A DNA stretch of 64,000 bases from Acidobacteriota bacterium (GCA_012103255.1 WLXD01000008.1:42596-106595), one strand, 5' to 3'; numbered from the stretch's first letter, positions 1 to 8,879 are shown. Translations and numbers: made by a program. The notes: generated by a model not told the origin, from the sequence alone.

Positions 1-2
1 AA

Positions 3-1103
3 ATGTCGATCGGGGTCGATGTGGGCGAGGACGAGTACATGCTCGGCCGCATCGGAAGCATCGCGGTGACTGACAACGTAGTCGTTCTGGCGGACACCCA
101 GACGCCGTCGGTTCGTATGTACGACACCGACGGACGCTACCTCCGGGCAATCGGGACCGGACCCGGCCAAGGACCTGGTGAGTATCAGGCTCCTGTCCTC
201 GTGGCAGCCGACCCCGACGGCACCGTGTTTGTGTTCGACCCGAACGGTCGACGACTCACTGCATTCGACGAGCACGGCGAAGTCCTCGAAGACTGGGAGG
301 TGCAGGACGCTGCGTGCTGCGCCTGGCGGATGGCATTAGCGCCCGACGGGACGCTGTGGCTGCCTGTACGGCAATGGGCGTTCCAATCGCCGACGGGCGA
401 CACGCGCTTCGGCATGCGGGCCTACCCGCCGGCCGACGCCTCCATGGACGAGGTCGAGTGGTTCCCCGAACTCGAGTTCGAGACAGCGACGGTTACGGCC
501 GATGACCGCCAGTTGGAGGTGCCGTTCAGCCCTGGCTACGCCTGGGCTCTCACCGCGGACGGCGGTGTGACGATCGGCACGAGCGATCAGTACCAGTTCG
601 AGACGCGCCGACCGGACGGCTCCAGTCTCGTGGTCCAACGGCGAGTCGACACGGTGCCCGTGGATCCTGCCGAGGCCGAGTGGCGCAGCCGTTGGATGCT
701 GGAGAACATCCTCAACTACGTGGATTCCGAGTTCAGCGGAAGCGTCGCGATTCCCGACCAGAAGCCGGCGTTCATCGGCTTCGCACCGGACTCGCTCGGC
801 GGCACGTGGGTGTGGCGCCAGGGCGCGAGCCGCCACCTGACGGGTGATTGCGTCGATGACCCGCGCGATCAGGATCTGGGCTACTCGCGCGACAACTCGT
901 GCTGGGTCGAAGACCGCTACTTCGACATCTTCAGCCCCGAGGGGAAGTACCTCGGATCGGTGCCACAGCCGGACGGCATCGCACGCTGGAACGCGCAGCT
1001 CAACGTGTACCCGATGGGCGACATCGTCTACGCGGTAGTGGAAACAGCCGAGGGTGTTCCGACGGTCAAGCGCTACCGACTAGAGCACGGCGACGGCACG
1101 TAG
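3..1103 (+). CDS. 6-bladed beta-propeller-like protein, 5' truncated by the window edge
   Basis: The visible 366 residues read as repeated short beta-strand units with NHL/6-bladed-propeller character: a phrase like VRMYDTDGRYLRAIG, then GPGQGPGEY near residue 52-61, then FDPNGRRLTAFDEHGEVL. This spacing is typical of 6-bladed beta-propeller proteins of Acidobacteriota and Bacteroidota. Relatives normally carry an N-terminal signal peptide and roughly 40-60 further residues. None is seen here, and the first ATG lies three bases from the window edge, so the 5' end is almost certainly missing. The substrate or partner cannot be deduced, and such propellers are mostly cell-surface or periplasmic binding modules. 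The gene runs convergently into the GFA gene with 25 bases between them. Confidence 0.7.
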   Translation: MSIGVDVGEDEYMLGRIGSIAVTDNVVVLADTQTPSVRMYDTDGRYLRAIGTGPGQGPGEYQAPVLVAADPDGTVFVFDPNGRRLTAFDEHGEVLEDWEVQDAACCAWRMALAPDGTLWLPVRQWAFQSPTGDTRFGMRAYPPADASMDEVEWFPELEFETATVTADDRQLEVPFSPGYAWALTADGGVTIGTSDQYQFETRRPDGSSLVVQRRVDTVPVDPAEAEWRSRWMLENILNYVDSEFSGSVAIPDQKPAFIGFAPDSLGGTWVWRQGASRHLTGDCVDDPRDQDLGYSRDNSCWVEDRYFDIFSPEGKYLGSVPQPDGIARWNAQLNVYPMGDIVYAVVETAEGVPTVKRYRLEHGDGT

Positions 1104-1109
1104 TGACAA

Positions 1110-1123
1110 GGCGTCAAAACGCC
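1110..1123. terminator. small hairpin between convergent genes
   Basis: GGCGT, a CAAA loop, then ACGCC form a perfect 5-bp stem in the 25-base gap between two convergent stop codons. There is no T-tract, so this is only a weak candidate for a bidirectional terminator. Confidence 0.25.
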
Positions 1124-1128
1124 GCCAC

Positions 1129-1524
1129 CTACCCCATTGGGGGATATTCCGGGAACTGGGTGAGGCCATCGGTGATCTCTTCCCAGGAAGCCTTGGAGCC
1201 CACCATCATGTGGAACTGGGGCTTGAACTCGGAGCCAGGCACCAGGGTTCCAGCGTTCACGACAGTGAAGTTCTCGCCGGAGGCGTAGATCCCGCTACCG
1301 CAGGTCTTGCAGAAGTGCCGAGCGGCGAAGCCCTCCTCGGCATACGTCGTTAGCTGATCTGCGCCAGCGACGATATTCAGCTTGTCGGTGTCAACGAGGA
1401 ACGCTGGCAGGCTGCCGCTCCCGCTCGCTCGTTGGCAACGCGTGCAATGACAGTGACCTGCGACGCTACCGTCGGTGTCCGCCTCGTACTGAACTCCGCC
1501 ACACAAGCAACCACCTTTGAGCAC
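1129..1524 (-). CDS. GFA family protein (glutathione-dependent formaldehyde-activating enzyme-like)
   Basis: This 131-residue protein has the complete GFA/CENP-V zinc-cysteine pattern: C6-x-C8 (GGCLCGG), C25-x-C27-x2-C30 (HCHCTRC) and C72-x2-C75 (FCKTCGSG). Members of the family bind structural zinc. A few activate S-hydroxymethylglutathione formation, but most are uncharacterised, so the substrate is unknown. The start is GTG at 1522-1524, supported by GGAGG five bases upstream on the coding strand. Length matches the family (about 120-140 residues). It lies 97 bases downstream of the BNR gene on the same strand and could be the last gene of that operon. Confidence 0.88.
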   Translation of the reverse strand: MLKGGCLCGGVQYEADTDGSVAGHCHCTRCQRASGSGSLPAFLVDTDKLNIVAGADQLTTYAEEGFAARHFCKTCGSGIYASGENFTVVNAGTLVPGSEFKPQFHMMVGSKASWEEITDGLTQFPEYPPMG

Positions 1525-1621
1525 CGCGACCTCCAGTCGAGATTCGATTTCGTGCGCACGCGGAGCGCGGCGCCGATCTTCATCCTAGCGCAGCCCGACG
1601 TCGACTCGGTGGGCACCGGGG

Positions 1622-2968
1622 CTACCTGGTGAGAAGCAGGGCACTGCTCAGCAGAAAAGTGCCGCTCGAAGCGTCGGCCCATACGACCCGGAAACGCCCT
1701 GGCCCAACGGAGGCGAGGCCGAAGTAGTCACCGCCATAGGGCCAGCGGCGCGCCACGCGAGCGTTGGGCGACGCTCCAGCCGGTGGACTCGCACCCGAGT
1801 CTCCCAGGCAATACGGCGATGCGGCCAAGTCAACCGGCTCAGAGAAACTGTTGCCGTCATCGGTCGAGCTCGCGGCGCGCACGGCCAGGCACCGGTTCGC
1901 CGAATCCGCCAGCTCGTACCAGGCGACGACCAAGTCGCCTCCCGGGCCTACCGCTCCCTGGGCGCTGAAGTGGCTCTTGGGCCCGCCCGTCGCGCCCAGC
2001 ACGACTGGCTTCGGAACATTCCATTGGCGCCCGCCATCTTCGGAGTTCGCGAGCCAGATCCCCGACCTGCCTGCGCGCATGTCGTCGAACGCTACGTACG
2101 CGTTTGTGGTTCCGGCCTGCCCGACCAATACGGGAATCGTGCTCGACTCGGCGATCTCAACAACCATCGTGAGCGGTGCGAACTCGTTATCGGGGGTTGA
2201 GAACTCCGACGTCCAGACCCGCAAGCGATCGAGACGGCGTCGGCCGCCAACGGAGAAGTCCACGATCCCGACCAGCATCGCACCTGACGGAAGTGCGATC
2301 GCATTCAAAGTGTTGGTCCAGAGATCGTTCCAGAGCAACCGGGCAGGCGCCGAAAAGCTCACGGCCCCGTCGCGTGAGAACGACGCGAACGGCGCGACGT
2401 ACTCACGGCCGTCAACGGCTACTTCCTGCATTCCGACGACCACTACCTGACTCGGACCCGACAGCGGCGCATCTCGCAGCACCAGGGCCGTATGGTCGAA
2501 CTCACCCGGCGCAACTTCGTGCGGCGACGACATCGGAAGGCTCGCAGGCGGACCCCAGATGAGACCGCCGTCCAGCGACTTGAAAACGAGCGTCTCGCGC
2601 CCGGAAAGACAAGATACGTAGGCGACGCCTTCATCGTCTACCGCCGTCCACGGATCAAACTCACAACCGGCAAGAAGTTTCGATCGCCACGTGGAACCCG
2701 CGTCAAACGATGACATCACCTCCACCGTCGGACCTTCGGTGGCCCAGACCATACTCGCCACGACAAGATGTGATCCGTTGTGCGGGTGCACGGCAAGCGA
2801 CGGCTCCACTCGCGGAAGACTGGGGTCACTTGCCGGTAGCTGGCGGGCGTTGACAACCTGCAACTGGACGGGCGTCATGCCTAGCGTGCCAGCCAGAGCA
2901 GCCGCCGCGGCCAGGGCAAACAGCCTGGGGCTCTTCATCGGCTTCGTGCGGCGCGGAGGTGACGCCAT
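1622..2968 (-). CDS. secreted BNR/Asp-box beta-propeller protein (sialidase-like fold)
   Basis: The protein has 448 residues with a positively charged N-terminus and a hydrophobic stretch around residues 14-33 that reads as a Sec signal peptide. Several Asp-box-like phrases follow at regular spacing: SSFDAGSTW (about 87-94), KSLDGGLIW, SFSRDGAVSF, NSEDGGRQW and SSTDDGNSF. These place it in the BNR/exo-sialidase six-bladed propeller class. I could not confirm the sialidase catalytic residues (arginine triad, Tyr/Glu pair), so hydrolase activity is not claimed. It starts 11 bases after the stop of the upstream beta-lactamase-fold gene, so it is likely the distal part of the ArsR-led operon. An internal ATG at 2938 is possible but lacks a ribosome site. 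Confidence 0.75.
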   Translation of the reverse strand: MASPPRRTKPMKSPRLFALAAAAALAGTLGMTPVQLQVVNARQLPASDPSLPRVEPSLAVHPHNGSHLVVASMVWATEGPTVEVMSSFDAGSTWRSKLLAGCEFDPWTAVDDEGVAYVSCLSGRETLVFKSLDGGLIWGPPASLPMSSPHEVAPGEFDHTALVLRDAPLSGPSQVVVVGMQEVAVDGREYVAPFASFSRDGAVSFSAPARLLWNDLWTNTLNAIALPSGAMLVGIVDFSVGGRRRLDRLRVWTSEFSTPDNEFAPLTMVVEIAESSTIPVLVGQAGTTNAYVAFDDMRAGRSGIWLANSEDGGRQWNVPKPVVLGATGGPKSHFSAQGAVGPGGDLVVAWYELADSANRCLAVRAASSTDDGNSFSEPVDLAASPYCLGDSGASPPAGASPNARVARRWPYGGDYFGLASVGPGRFRVVWADASSGTFLLSSALLLTR

Positions 2969-2979
2969 TGCGAGGTCTC

Positions 2980-4695
2980 TCAGTTAACCTTGATGCGTTC
3001 GAGCACGGCAGCAACAGCCTCGTCGGCGGCCAGTCGACCCTCGGGAGGGCCGGCGTTGGTCATGAATGCGACTACGGTCTCAACGATCGGATCCACTACG
3101 AGGTAGGCGAAGAACGTGCCGGCCGAGCCTCGGTGTCGATGCTGACCGCTCGCAGGATCGATGCCCCATCCCGCCGCGTAGGGCACGTTGGCTGCACGGT
3201 GCAGTTCTGCGATCGTCTCCGCCCTCAGGAAACCGTCTTGCCCAGACAGGCCCGCCAGGTGGGCCTGTCCGTAGCGCACAAGATCGGCAGGCGAGCAGTG
3301 GGTATTCCCGGGAGGGCCGATGAACGCGCCCAGATCGAATTGACCGAACTCCTGGATGATCCGAGCCCCGGCCGCTCCGAAGTGACCACGCGGCTGGTTG
3401 GGACGATCGGGCGTAGCGGGCCACCCCACGCCGCAAGACGCCAGGCCAAGTGGCCCGAATACCTCTTCCCTTACGAGTTGCTCCCAGGCCCGCCCGCTAA
3501 CAACCTCACCGACGTGGCCAGCAATCGCATATCCCGCGTTCGAGTACGCGAACGGCGCGGCCAGCGGCTCCGTAGCAAGGACCTCGGTGACGTAGGCTCG
3601 ACGCTGCTCGACCGTCGAACCAGGAAGACTATTCAGGCGCTCGATCTCAGTAGGCTCGAGGTTCAGGTGCGGCTCAACGCCTGCGCCGTGGCGAAGCAGT
3701 CGTTCAAGGGTGATGTCCTCGTATGGCGTCCCTGGTGCCAGCTCGGGCAAGAGCTCGCCGAGAGTGTCACTCCATGCGAGGTCACCCGACTCGACCAAGC
3801 GACCAAGCACCGAGCCCGTGATCGACTTTGTGATGGACCCGATGTGGAATCGGTCGTTTGTATCTACCCGAACGACTCCGCCCATCGACGTGACTCCGGC
3901 CACGCCCACATGCGGTTCCCCGCCCAGGCGCGCCCACGCGATCGCCACCGCCGGCAGATCAAACCTATCTACGAACGTGCCGGCCAGCTCCTCCAACCAG
4001 ATCTGCTCGGCCGCCTGATCGGCGCTCGGCTCCGCGGCTTGCGAGGCGCGCATGAGTTCGACTCGCGCGTAGCCGTCTTCCCCAATGTCGTCGTTCCAAC
4101 GTGCGTCTGCTCCCACCGAGCCGATCACGTTGAACCGTTCCAGGTCGGGGGCGATGTCGGTTCGCCTCACCCCGACGATGTAGGCGTTGCCGGGGGCGTC
4201 GATGTAGAAGGTCAGGTTGGCCTGCATCACGTTGATCCAGTCTCCGCTCGAGATACCGGCGGCATCGGTGATGCCGTTGTAGCCACGGACCCGGTCGCCT
4301 TCGTCCTCCAGCGGGCCGACCGACAGCATCACGTCGACCATGAAGTTCTTGTTGGTGCCGTACCAGGCGACACCGTTGGTCTGATCGGAATCGGTATCGA
4401 GGGAGATGCTCACGGCAGGGCGTTCGATGCCGCTGGCGTCGAAGACCTCGAGTCGAAACCAGAGCATGTCGTCCGCCGCGTCGTAGAAGTACGCCAGCGT
4501 GCGTCCGTCGGCTGAACCCTCGCGCTGACCATCACCGCGTTCGTCCCGCGCGATCTCCGACCACTCGAAGTTGGAGCCGTGTGCAGGCGCGTCTTCAACA
4601 TCGAATGTCGACAGGTTCCCGGCCGGTGCGCAGGCAGCAACCAGGCAGCATGCGACGACCGCCGTAACGTCTGCGCGGACGGAAATGCGCGTCAT
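2980..4695 (-). CDS. lipoprotein: N-terminal beta-sandwich domain plus beta-lactamase-family serine hydrolase
   Basis: This 571-residue protein has a lipobox (V19-A-A-C22), a domain at about 35-215 resembling a CBM9/DOMON-type beta-sandwich, and a class C beta-lactamase/esterase fold from about 235. The catalytic motifs are present: S287-x-x-K290 (SITK), Y384-S-N386 and H521-R-G523 in the HxG position. The family covers penicillin-binding-like esterases, D-aminopeptidases and carboxylesterases, so antibiotic hydrolysis should not be assumed. Its ATG directly abuts the stop of the upstream SRPBCC gene (4695/4696), which is strong evidence for co-transcription. The lipid anchor places the enzyme on the periplasmic or outer face of a membrane. 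Confidence 0.85.
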   Translation of the reverse strand: MTRISVRADVTAVVACCLVAACAPAGNLSTFDVEDAPAHGSNFEWSEIARDERGDGQREGSADGRTLAYFYDAADDMLWFRLEVFDASGIERPAVSISLDTDSDQTNGVAWYGTNKNFMVDVMLSVGPLEDEGDRVRGYNGITDAAGISSGDWINVMQANLTFYIDAPGNAYIVGVRRTDIAPDLERFNVIGSVGADARWNDDIGEDGYARVELMRASQAAEPSADQAAEQIWLEELAGTFVDRFDLPAVAIAWARLGGEPHVGVAGVTSMGGVVRVDTNDRFHIGSITKSITGSVLGRLVESGDLAWSDTLGELLPELAPGTPYEDITLERLLRHGAGVEPHLNLEPTEIERLNSLPGSTVEQRRAYVTEVLATEPLAAPFAYSNAGYAIAGHVGEVVSGRAWEQLVREEVFGPLGLASCGVGWPATPDRPNQPRGHFGAAGARIIQEFGQFDLGAFIGPPGNTHCSPADLVRYGQAHLAGLSGQDGFLRAETIAELHRAANVPYAAGWGIDPASGQHRHRGSAGTFFAYLVVDPIVETVVAFMTNAGPPEGRLAADEAVAAVLERIKVN

Positions 4696-5157
4696 CTACT
4701 CGGACCCAGCGAGGGACTCGCAGTAGGCGCCGAGGGACTCGGTGTGTTCCTGCATGCCGCTTCGGACCTTCCCCATGATCAGCGGGTTCATGATGCGTGC
4801 CAGCAGGCGGTGCGGCGTCGCGTCGAGACGAATCTCAAGTAGGGTTGCAGCGCCGCTCCCCTGGGTGACTTCACGAAACGTAAACGACGTGTCCCAGATC
4901 GTGCCACCGGTGTCGGCTACGAAGCGTGCTCGCTCGTACTCCACACACTCGGTGAGTTCGAGTTCGGTCACCATCGTTCGCCCATTGCTGGAGCGAGTCT
5001 CGCGGAACTTCGCACCGGCTCCGGAGCGTTGTGACCCGAGGAACTCGACTTCAGCGATGTCGGGGTTCGTGTCCGGGAGTCGCTCGATGTCCGTGATCAC
5101 GCGGAACACGGTGCTGATCGGAGCGTTGATCTCGCGTGTGACCACAACACGTCTCAT
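4696..5157 (-). CDS. SRPBCC family protein (polyketide cyclase/START-like)
   Basis: The 153 residues start with the typical SRPBCC opening, a beta strand (RVVVTREINAPISTVF) followed by helix VIxDIERLPDTNPDI, and end in an amphipathic helix. This matches the polyketide-cyclase/START-like helix-grip fold, which holds a hydrophobic ligand in a cavity. No specific ligand can be assigned. The start ATG overlaps the stop of the preceding SRPBCC gene in an ATGA (5154-5157), so the two are translationally coupled. No signal peptide is seen, so the protein is cytoplasmic. Confidence 0.85.
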   Translation of the reverse strand: MRRVVVTREINAPISTVFRVITDIERLPDTNPDIAEVEFLGSQRSGAGAKFRETRSSNGRTMVTELELTECVEYERARFVADTGGTIWDTSFTFREVTQGSGAATLLEIRLDATPHRLLARIMNPLIMGKVRSGMQEHTESLGAYCESLAGSE

Positions 5158-5624
5158 TGAGACGTCGCCTGCCCCGCGGCGTCAGGAACCACCACGGCGT
5201 CGAGTTGCGACAGGCTGGAGGTCCAGCCGCCATTGATGATGCTCGTGAACTGATCCGGGATCCCGCTGTGCGTCAGCGTGACGACGGTTTCCTCGCCGTC
5301 GCTCTCGAACTCGACTCGCACGGTCATCTCCGGCGTGCCGAGCGCCGGATCGGCGTAGAGCACATACTCGAGGAGTGCTGGTGGCTCCACGGCTATGAAC
5401 CGACCCTGGCCGTGCGCCTCGAACACTCCCGGCTGCTTCATGAGGGTCCGGAACTCGGCACCAGGCACGGCGATCCAGTTGTCGACTTCGAGCGAAGCAT
5501 CGACGTGGCACTTCATCCACTTCACGACGTGCTCCGCCTCCGTCCAAGCGCTGTAGACCAGCTCGATGGGGGCGGCGAAGCGTCGTTCCAGAGTGACGGT
5601 TTGCGTAGGGGACTCTGAGTTCAT
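5154..5624 (-). CDS. SRPBCC/AHSA1 (Aha1-like) domain protein
   Basis: The start is ATG at 5622-5624, which overlaps the ArsR stop as ATGA; longer in-frame upstream sequence runs inside the ArsR gene and is rejected. The 156-residue product opens with TLERRFAAPIELVYSAWTEAEHV and contains the W-x-x-P/F-rich core of Aha1-type SRPBCC proteins (ALLEYVLYADP, VTLTHSGIPDQ). AHSA1-like proteins encoded directly after an ArsR repressor are a very common arrangement. The ligand is usually unknown, and the SRPBCC protein may sense or modify whatever the repressor responds to. Confidence 0.88.
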   Translation of the reverse strand: MNSESPTQTVTLERRFAAPIELVYSAWTEAEHVVKWMKCHVDASLEVDNWIAVPGAEFRTLMKQPGVFEAHGQGRFIAVEPPALLEYVLYADPALGTPEMTVRVEFESDGEETVVTLTHSGIPDQFTSIINGGWTSSLSQLDAVVVPDAAGQATSQ

Positions 5625-6022
5625 TGGACTCCGGGCTCCTTGCGTGCGGCGGTAGGCTGGTTGGCAGGCTCCGCGGCCTTCATCTCTTCGAGGTAGTCGG
5701 ACAGAGTGTCGAAACGGCCTTCCCAATCGGCGCGCACCAGTTCGACCCAGCGCTCGGCGCGGTTGAGCGATGCCGGGTCGATCTCGCACCGGTGAATCCG
5801 GCCCTGCACATCGCGCTTCAGCAGGCCCGACCGTTCCAGCACTTTGATGTGCTTGGTGACGGCACCCTTCGTGATGCCGAACGGAGAGCCGAGCTCACCG
5901 ATCGTGGCGGACCCTCGGGCCAGCCGGAAGAGCATCTGGCGACGCGTCGAATCGGCCAGGGCTCCGAAGATCAGGTCGAGTTCCGGGCCCGCCGTGTCTT
6001 GAACAACTTCATTGTTTACCAT
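5621..6022 (-). CDS. ArsR/SmtB-family transcriptional repressor
   Basis: This 133-residue winged-helix protein reads LIFGALADSTRRQMLFRLA, then the recognition region ITKGAVTKHIKVLERSGLL and the wing VQGRIHRCEID, the standard ArsR layout. No CxC metal site is visible in helix alpha3, so it probably belongs to the non-metal ArsR subgroup that pairs with SRPBCC proteins. It is the first gene of an overlapping operon (ArsR, SRPBCC, SRPBCC, beta-lactamase-fold lipoprotein, BNR protein) and is divergent from a YjbR-like gene. It likely autorepresses from the shared 71-base intergenic region. Confidence 0.9.
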   Translation of the reverse strand: MVNNEVVQDTAGPELDLIFGALADSTRRQMLFRLARGSATIGELGSPFGITKGAVTKHIKVLERSGLLKRDVQGRIHRCEIDPASLNRAERWVELVRADWEGRFDTLSDYLEEMKAAEPANQPTAARKEPGVQ

Positions 6023-6039
6023 TCGGTATACTGTTTAAC
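6014..6039. promoter_or_regulatory. candidate ArsR operator/promoter between divergent genes
   Basis: The region holds a direct repeat GTTTACC (6014-6020) and GTTTAAC (6033-6039), 19 bases apart, and a small inverted repeat TACC-ATTC-GGTA. It overlaps the ArsR start and is distinctly AT-rich for this genome. ArsR repressors usually bind such sites over their own promoter; assignment here is inferred from position. Confidence 0.35.
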
Positions 6040-6093
6040 GAACATTCATCCATGTCAAGGTGCACCCACCGACCAGTTCACAGCGGAGATCCG

Positions 6094-6423
6094 ATGTCCG
6101 ACGCCACCGACCCGATTCGCGAAGCAGCCGCCGCCTTCCCTGACGTGGAGTCCGGAACCGCCTGCAATCAGACCTCGTTCAAGGTCGGCAAAGGGAAGTT
6201 CCTCTTCATCGGGCCGGGCGCCAAGGGCATCGGCTTCAAGGCAATGTTCAAGCTCGATGCCAGCATGGATCAGGCGCGCAAGCTCGAGGCGGAATCACCC
6301 GACCGCTTCGGTGTGGGGAACACGGGCTGGGTCAGCGTGCGCTTCAGCGACGAGGCTCCCCTAGCCGAGAACATCTGGCGACCCTGGCTCGAGGAGTCAC
6401 ACGAACTCACCGTCCGGAAGTAG
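6094..6423 (+). CDS. MmcQ/YjbR family protein
   Basis: The ATG at 6094 is chosen because GCGGAGATCCG sits just before it; an in-frame ATG at 6052 lies in the regulatory region and gives an unconserved N-terminus. The 109-residue product has a FPDVESGTACNQTSFKVGKGKFLF core, GWVSVRFSDE and a C-terminal WLEESHELTV helix, as in YjbR/MmcQ (CyaY-like fold) proteins. Some members bind DNA but most are uncharacterised. It is divergent from the ArsR operon and may share its control. Confidence 0.75.
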   Translation: MSDATDPIREAAAAFPDVESGTACNQTSFKVGKGKFLFIGPGAKGIGFKAMFKLDASMDQARKLEAESPDRFGVGNTGWVSVRFSDEAPLAENIWRPWLEESHELTVRK

Positions 6424-6454
6424 GCCTTCTAGCCCACGGCCGCCCCGGCGAACG

Positions 6455-7000
6455 TTACAGCTCGCGATCGATGCGCTCGCGGAGGGCCAGCACGAAGTGG
6501 TTCGCGATGCGTCGCGCGCCCTCGTTGTCCCAGCCGCGACGCTGGTTGCCTGACACGCGTCGCCCTGTGAGCGAATCGGTGGTGCCGTCGGCCCACATCA
6601 GGGCCTGGTCGGCGGGATCCGCGACCACGAAGAGCAGCTTGTTGAACTCCGCGAGCGGCATCACCTGCTCGTAGATTCCCTTGGAAAAATTCACCTGATC
6701 GTTGGTCACCAGGGTGATCTTGATGTCGGCGTCTTCGAGATCATCCACCACCTCGTAGCGGCCCCATTCCTTCAGCAGCCGCTCGATCTCGTTCTTGATC
6801 CGGCGTTCCGCGCCCCGATTCTCGGTGCCGAGCCGCATGTCGGTTTCGATCGTCACCGTCTTGCCAGTGAAGAGACCTTCGGGCTCGATGAAGATGTCGT
6901 AGGTGTTACCGCCGTCTTCTTCCTGAGCCGCCGCGGTGCCGCTGACGAGAACCAGGAGTATGAGCAGGCAGGCCACCGGTATGCGCCGGACGTTTCGCAT
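6455..7000 (-). CDS. secreted protein of unknown function
   Basis: Starting at the ATG 6998-7000, the 181-residue product begins with a clear Sec signal peptide (RRIPVACLLILLVLVSG, then TAAAQ cleavage region). The mature part begins with DIFIEPEGLFTGKTVTIET and contains charged helical and beta segments (ERLLKEWGRYEVVDDLEDADIKITLV). The pattern resembles small periplasmic proteins that adopt a ferredoxin-like or GNA1162/DUF-type fold, but I do not recognise the family. It is separated by 31 bases from the convergent YjbR-like gene and lies downstream of nothing obvious, so it is probably a single-gene unit. Confidence 0.65.
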   Translation of the reverse strand: MRNVRRIPVACLLILLVLVSGTAAAQEEDGGNTYDIFIEPEGLFTGKTVTIETDMRLGTENRGAERRIKNEIERLLKEWGRYEVVDDLEDADIKITLVTNDQVNFSKGIYEQVMPLAEFNKLLFVVADPADQALMWADGTTDSLTGRRVSGNQRRGWDNEGARRIANHFVLALRERIDREL

Positions 7001-7103
7001 GTATTGCTCTCCAACAGGGGATTGTTGGCAGGACACTGATCACGCGTCTGAAGATAGAACGCTCCGAAGCCGCGTTTTCCGATGACAACCGTGCAACCAA
7101 TGG

Positions 7104-8879
7104 TCAGATGGGCCAGAACCACAGGATGGTTGGCACCGCAACGGCAATCACGAGGATCTCAAGCGGCAGGCCCATGCGCCAGTAGTCGCCGAACTTGTAG
7201 CCGCCCGGCCCCAGAATGAGCGTGTTGTTCTTGTGACCGATCGGCGTGAGGAACGCGCACGAGGCAGCCACCGCCACACCCATGAGGAACGGGTCCGGGT
7301 GGGCCCCGATCTGCTCGGCAACCTGCACACCGATCGGAGCGGCAATGAGGGCCGTGGCCACGTTGTTGAGGAGATCGGAGAGTGTCATCGTGATCACCAT
7401 CAACACCGTGAGTACGATCGCTGGCGACGCCCCGGCGGTCAGGTCGACGATCGACTGGGCGATGAGCTGCGTTCCCCCGGACTGTTCAAGCGCGCCACCG
7501 AGCGGGATCAGCGACGCCAGCAGCACGATCACGGGCCACTCCACCGCTGTGTAGATGCGCGAGAGCGGGACGATGCCGAGCCCGACATAGCTCGCCACGC
7601 AGGCGGCCAGCGCGATCGGCAGGTAGACGATCCCGAAACTCGCCAGCAGCACCGCGGTCGCAAACACGCCGACGGCAAGCCAGGCCTTGTCGCGCTGCGC
7701 GACTTCCAGCCCTCGCTCGGCCAGCGGCAGGAGGCCAAGTCGCCGAGCCACGTCAGGAAGTTGCTCGGAACGTCCAACGAGCAACAAGACGTCGCCGGGC
7801 TGAATCTCGAGATGCCGCACGCGGTCGCGGAACTTCTTGCCCTGTCGCGACACGCCTAGCAGCGTCGTTCCATACCGACTCATCAGACGCAGGCTATACG
7901 CCGATCGGCCCGCGAGCCGCGCGTCCTGGGGAACCACGACCTCCATCATGGCCAGGTGGGCGCCGAGCAGACCACCGCTCGCTTCCGCGCCAAGAAACTC
8001 CAGACCGGTGGCGCCGACGAACGTCTCGATCGCGGCGGGGGCACCCTCGATCACAAGCAGGTCGTCGGCACGAATCTCCTCGCGCCGCGCGTAGCCTGGC
8101 AGGCGCTTCCCCCGGCGAACCAGACCCAGGACGTTGATGTCGCTGTCCTCGGCTTGCCCGTCGAGGTCGCGCACTCGCGTCCCGACAAGGCTCGAACTCT
8201 CGGCCACGCGCGCCTCGGCGATGTAGTCGTCGAGGTTGGCCAGCTCGGCCGCGCGGTCGCGCTTTGTCCGATCCACGGGAATCAGACGCCACCCTACGAG
8301 CGCCACGAACAGCACTCCGGCCACCGAAACGGCCAGGCCCACCGGCGCGAAATCGAGCATCCGGTACGGCTCACCGAGCGCGCCCTCGCGGAACGTCGCG
8401 ATCACGATGTTGGGCGGCGTCCCGATGAGCGTCACCATGCCACCCAGAATCGAGGCAAAAGAGAGAGGCATCAGGGTGAGCGCCGGCGAACGCTTGGCGC
8501 GCCGCGCCGCCTGCATGTCGACCGGCATCAGGAGCGCAAGGGCTGCCACGTTGTTCATCACCGCGGACAGCGCGGCGGAGACGGTGGACATGATGCCCAC
8601 GTGCGTCGAGACCGACCGGTCCTTGTCGACAAGTGCCCCGGTGATCAGCTCAACGGCGCCGGACGCCGCGAGCCCGCGACTCACGACCAGCACGAGAGCA
8701 ATGATCACCACCGCAGGGTGTCCAAACCCGTCGAAGGCGGTGCCCGAGGGCACGACGCCAAGCAGAACGCCGACGATCAGCGCGCTGAACGCGATCACGT
8801 CGTAGCGCCAGCGACCCCAGACAAGCAGCGCAAAGACCGCAAAGAAGAGTGCGAAGAGGATGCCCTGGTCGAGATTCAA
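7104..8879 (-). CDS. SLC13 (DASS) family anion permease with two TrkA-C domains
   Basis: The start is TTG at 8877-8879, supported by GGAG seven bases upstream on the coding strand; the open frame continues to 9107 but the extra residues are not protein-like. The 591-residue product opens with a membrane segment (QGILFALFFAVFALLVW), has the N-terminal transport repeat containing VMNNVAALALLMP and TLIGTPPNIV, then a cytosolic block from about 215 to 390 with two RCK_C/TrkA-C domains, then the second transport half with LNNVATALIAAPIG. This architecture is standard for bacterial SLC13-like sodium-coupled carriers of sulfate, dicarboxylates or other anions. The substrate cannot be told from sequence. 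It stands alone, divergent from a small zinc-ribbon-like gene. Confidence 0.88.
   Translation of the reverse strand: MNLDQGILFALFFAVFALLVWGRWRYDVIAFSALIVGVLLGVVPSGTAFDGFGHPAVVIIALVLVVSRGLAASGAVELITGALVDKDRSVSTHVGIMSTVSAALSAVMNNVAALALLMPVDMQAARRAKRSPALTLMPLSFASILGGMVTLIGTPPNIVIATFREGALGEPYRMLDFAPVGLAVSVAGVLFVALVGWRLIPVDRTKRDRAAELANLDDYIAEARVAESSSLVGTRVRDLDGQAEDSDINVLGLVRRGKRLPGYARREEIRADDLLVIEGAPAAIETFVGATGLEFLGAEASGGLLGAHLAMMEVVVPQDARLAGRSAYSLRLMSRYGTTLLGVSRQGKKFRDRVRHLEIQPGDVLLLVGRSEQLPDVARRLGLLPLAERGLEVAQRDKAWLAVGVFATAVLLASFGIVYLPIALAACVASYVGLGIVPLSRIYTAVEWPVIVLLASLIPLGGALEQSGGTQLIAQSIVDLTAGASPAIVLTVLMVITMTLSDLLNNVATALIAAPIGVQVAEQIGAHPDPFLMGVAVAASCAFLTPIGHKNNTLILGPGGYKFGDYWRMGLPLEILVIAVAVPTILWFWPI

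Noticed and set aside
2959..4515. 518-codon open frame on the plus strand
   Set aside because: It is antisense to the beta-lactamase-fold lipoprotein gene and has no recognisable motif; the opposite frame has all catalytic motifs.
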